From Clostridiaceae bacterium (lineage in GTDB: Bacteria; Bacillota; Clostridia; UMGS1883; JAAYMJ01), in contig JAAYMJ010000027.1 of the NCBI GenBank assembly GCA_012521455.1, positions 1 through 14,759 of the forward strand: 14,759 bases of DNA, in the 5' to 3' direction. Position numbers and translations under genes: made by a program. Below the pieces are notes generated by a model. It was given only the letters and a program-made list of their open reading frames with translations, was not told the origin of the DNA and ran no database searches. Position 1 is the stretch's first letter; each line of letters starts with the position of its first letter. This document shows, piece by piece, positions 12,260 to 14,759 of this stretch.

Positions 12260-14569
12260 TTGAAAAGAAAGTTGCTTGCCATATCCGTTTTTTATATGCT
12301 GGGGATTTTTATGTCGCCCGTAATTGACATAAATTCTTCCATATTTATCCTTTTTGTTTCCGTGCTTATGCTAATAACAGGGCGGATTTTTTTAAAAAAA
12401 CAAACATTTTATATTTCCCTGGTTTTAATCATGGGCCTTGGGAATTTCCAGTACCACTTATACAGGGACTTACAAATTTCAAAAGTAAGCCCCTATTACC
12501 AATCCGAAAGGGTGGTATCTGGAAAAGTTGTGTCAATCCCAAAAAATGAGGAAGGAAAACAAAAGTTTTACATAAACACACAGACAATCGGAAGGGAAAG
12601 GGTCAGGACAAAAATCTACATAACATATAGCGGTAAAGAGGAAATAAAATACGGGGACAAAATAAAGGGAAATTGCTATATATTTATACCTAAAACATAC
12701 GAAAACGAAGGGGTTTTCAATTATTTAGAACATAACTTTCAAAAAGGCGTGTTTGCCTTTGGCTCAATCCGTAATGTAACCTTAACCAAACGGGATTTAA
12801 AGTTTTATAACCCTTTTGACTTGGGGAATTTTTTGGCGGAAAAGGTATCGGAAATTTCGGAAAAATTCTTTGATGGCGGGGTTTTAGCGGTATTTAAAGG
12901 GCTTTTTATCGGGGACAAAAGCCTTATGGACTCTTCCTTAAAAGAAATGTTTTCAAAAAGCGGCCTTTCCCATATCGTGGCGGTGTCGGGAAGCCATGTA
13001 AACGCTTTTTTGTCGGTTATCATGGTCATGTTTTTCTTCCTTGCCCCGAAAGGCAGGGTTTCAAGGGCAATTTATATAGCCTTTGTCTTTGTTTTTGTAA
13101 TTATGACCGGAGCTGAGCCTTCGGCGGTCAGAAGCGGGATAATGTGTATATTAATGCAGTTATCCTACATCCTAAAAAGGGAAGTGGACAATCTAACCAA
13201 TTTGTCTTTCGCCTGCGCCATTATGCTTTTAATAAACCCCCTTTCCGCCTTTGACACCGGGTTTTTGTTGTCGGCCTCAGCTACCCTTGGGATTATCATT
13301 TTTGCAATACCCTTAAAAGAAAAGCTGAAGTTTATAAAAAGCCCCATTTTGGGGGAATTAATCGCGGTAACTTTATCCGCGCAGTTTTTCACAATGCCGA
13401 TTATTATTAACAATTTCAATTATATTAACTTTTTATCCATAATTGCCAATGTGTTGGTGGTGCCGCTGCTTCCTATGTTCATATTCGGGGCTATACTGCT
13501 TTTTGCCGTCTCTTTCATTGAACCTGTTGCAAAAGTGATTGCCCTGTTTTTGGAAGGGATAATTTATTTTATCCTCTATGTTGCGAAATTCACAAGCCAA
13601 ACTAAAATTTTTTCAGCACAAGTGGGGGATATGGATTTAGTTTTTATTGTGTCCTACATACTGTTTATTGTGTTTTTAGGGCTTTATTTGTATAATCAAA
13701 GGAAGGAAATAAAAAAATTTGCCTTTATTATGTTTTCCGTATCGGTTATAATTAATGGTGGGTTTTATATTTTGGACTCAAATAAACTGCGCATTGACTT
13801 TATTAATGTGGGGCAGGGGGACGCCTGCCTTGTGAGAACGCCTAAAAACTACAGCTTTTTAATTGACGGCGGCGGGCTTAATAATTATGATGTAAGCTCA
13901 TATATACTAGAGCCCTTTTTGGACTCAAAAGGGGTGTTCATGTTAGACGGGGCGGTCTTGTCCCACTACCACGACGACCACGCCCAAGGGATTTTGGGTT
14001 TGGTTAAAGCGGGAAGGGTAAAAAATCTGATTTTACCCGACTGCGACAATGAAAGCGAAATGAAGGCAGAACTTATAAAATACGCAAAAATTGCGGGTAC
14101 AAAAGTACACTTCATTTCAATGGGGGAAAGCATCAGGACGGACGGCGGTGTGAAATTCAGCGTGCTTTCCGGGATTAAAAACTCAAGTTCAGATACTTAC
14201 AGCCAAAATGAGCTGACGGCGGTATTGAGGCTTGTTTATAACGGTTTTTCCGTTTTGTTTACAGGGGACATGACGGCGCAAATTGAAAAAGAACTTATGG
14301 ACAGAAATGTTTTCATTGACTCGGATGTGTTAAAAGTTGCCCACCACGGGTCGAAGTATTCAACTTCAAAGGAGTTTTTAATGAGGGTTACCCCCGCTAT
14401 TTCCGTGATTTCCGTTGGGGATAACCCCTACGGCCATCCGTCGGAAGAAGTTTTAGAAAGGCTTGCGGAGGCAAATTCCAAAGTTTTCAGGACCGATATT
14501 AACAAAACAATTTCTTTTGTGGTAAATAATCGGGGAGAAGTAAAAGTAAAAACCTATCGCGGAGGCTAA
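12260..14569 (+). CDS. comEC: ComEC/Rec2 DNA-uptake channel with C-terminal metallo-beta-lactamase-fold domain
   Basis: 769 residues from TTG 12260, chosen because GGAGTGA (12248-12254) is five bases upstream; the GTG at 12251 lies within that site. The N-terminus has two membrane segments, then a soluble OB-like domain (DUF4131, about 60-170), then the Competence domain beginning near GLSHIVAVSGSHVN (about 235-250) with many hydrophobic spans to about 500. The C-terminal domain begins INVGQGDACLV near 513, has LSHYHDDHAQG near 567-577 (the HxHxDH metal motif in its usual ComEC variant) and VAHHGS near 692. The domain set is complete and unbroken. The protein carries single-stranded DNA across the membrane, and the C-terminal domain may degrade the other strand. 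comEC next to holA is a common Firmicute order; the 14561-14565 GGAGG for holA overlaps the comEC end. Confidence 0.95.
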   Translation: MKRKLLAISVFYMLGIFMSPVIDINSSIFILFVSVLMLITGRIFLKKQTFYISLVLIMGLGNFQYHLYRDLQISKVSPYYQSERVVSGKVVSIPKNEEGKQKFYINTQTIGRERVRTKIYITYSGKEEIKYGDKIKGNCYIFIPKTYENEGVFNYLEHNFQKGVFAFGSIRNVTLTKRDLKFYNPFDLGNFLAEKVSEISEKFFDGGVLAVFKGLFIGDKSLMDSSLKEMFSKSGLSHIVAVSGSHVNAFLSVIMVMFFFLAPKGRVSRAIYIAFVFVFVIMTGAEPSAVRSGIMCILMQLSYILKREVDNLTNLSFACAIMLLINPLSAFDTGFLLSASATLGIIIFAIPLKEKLKFIKSPILGELIAVTLSAQFFTMPIIINNFNYINFLSIIANVLVVPLLPMFIFGAILLFAVSFIEPVAKVIALFLEGIIYFILYVAKFTSQTKIFSAQVGDMDLVFIVSYILFIVFLGLYLYNQRKEIKKFAFIMFSVSVIINGGFYILDSNKLRIDFINVGQGDACLVRTPKNYSFLIDGGGLNNYDVSSYILEPFLDSKGVFMLDGAVLSHYHDDHAQGILGLVKAGRVKNLILPDCDNESEMKAELIKYAKIAGTKVHFISMGESIRTDGGVKFSVLSGIKNSSSDTYSQNELTAVLRLVYNGFSVLFTGDMTAQIEKELMDRNVFIDSDVLKVAHHGSKYSTSKEFLMRVTPAISVISVGDNPYGHPSEEVLERLAEANSKVFRTDINKTISFVVNNRGEVKVKTYRGG

Positions 14570-14570
14570 A

Positions 14571-14759
14571 ATGAAACTTACCTATGAAGCGCTAAAGCAA
14601 AACATAAAGGACAAAAAAATAGAAAAGCTTTATATCTTTTTAGGGGATGAGGTGTATTTGAAGGAATATTGCCTTAACCTTATAAAAAAAGCCCTAAATG
14701 TTGTGGACAGTTCGGATTTTAATTATTTTTACACCGACTCAAAGGATTTTGAGGCAAAA
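14571..14759 (+). CDS. holA: DNA polymerase III delta subunit, N-terminal part (runs off the window)
   Basis: ATG 14571 follows the comEC stop by one base, with GGAGG at 14561-14565. The 63 visible residues (starting MKLTYEALKQNIKDKKIEKL, then YIFLGDEVYLKEYCLNLI) match the HolA N-terminus, where the YLFxGxExYL pattern precedes the AAA+ fold. HolA is the clamp-loader subunit that opens the sliding clamp. Identity rests on this short segment and on its position behind comEC. Confidence 0.88.
   Translation, partial: MKLTYEALKQNIKDKKIEKLYIFLGDEVYLKEYCLNLIKKALNVVDSSDFNYFYTDSKDFEAK

Overview
The window comes from a low-GC, endospore-forming Firmicute, most likely a Clostridia member. The evidence is a cotJABC spore-coat operon, a comEC-holA pair, strong GGAGG-type ribosome binding sites and A/T-rich codon use. 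I cannot name the species.

Layout. Positions 1-7518 (+ strand) hold an operon of six CRISPR type III effector genes: the 3' part of cmr1, a cmr6-like RAMP, a large divergent cas10 (Csx11-like), cmr4, cmr5 and a cmr3-like RAMP. The Cas10 has the residues FPDQ where the cyclase GGDD motif should be, and HL where the nuclease HD motif should be. This fits subtype III-C and suggests a Cas10 with neither cyclic-oligoadenylate synthesis nor HD nuclease activity. The Cmr4 catalytic aspartate is kept. No cas6, cas1/cas2, CRISPR array or ancillary effector is visible, so these must lie upstream or elsewhere. A 13-bp-stem bidirectional terminator (7564-7593) separates the operon from the convergent spore-coat genes.

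Positions 7611-12167 (- strand) hold cotJA, cotJB and cotJC. cotJC, the coat Mn-catalase-like protein, is cut in two. Codons 1-30 lie at 11424-11513 and the rest at 7611-8115. The gap is a 3306-bp element carrying a large serine recombinase, a short-chain dehydrogenase, a 67-residue unknown protein, a GNAT acetyltransferase and, on the opposite strand, a 73-residue unknown protein. The junctions can be read directly: 21-bp imperfect inverted arms flank a GG dinucleotide, giving a clear serine-recombinase attP. Recombination between the two GG positions removes the element and rebuilds a 198-codon cotJC in frame, with the family motif QYGGPDGELAA restored. This has the architecture of the B. 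subtilis skin/sigK and SPbeta/spsM systems, in which excision in the mother cell reconstitutes a sporulation gene. Here the target is cotJC and the element is very small. It is the main discovery candidate.

Positions 12260-14759 (+ strand) hold comEC, a DNA-uptake channel, followed by the start of holA, the DNA polymerase III delta subunit. They diverge from cotJA across an A/T-rich intergenic region with an inverted repeat and a sporulation-type -10 candidate.

Working model (inference): a mother-cell sigma factor transcribes cotJA-cotJB-cotJC' and may read on through the element, whose genes apart from the 73-residue ORF point the same way. The recombinase, perhaps helped by an element-encoded directionality factor, then excises the element so that CotJC is made late in sporulation, while the forespore genome keeps the element.
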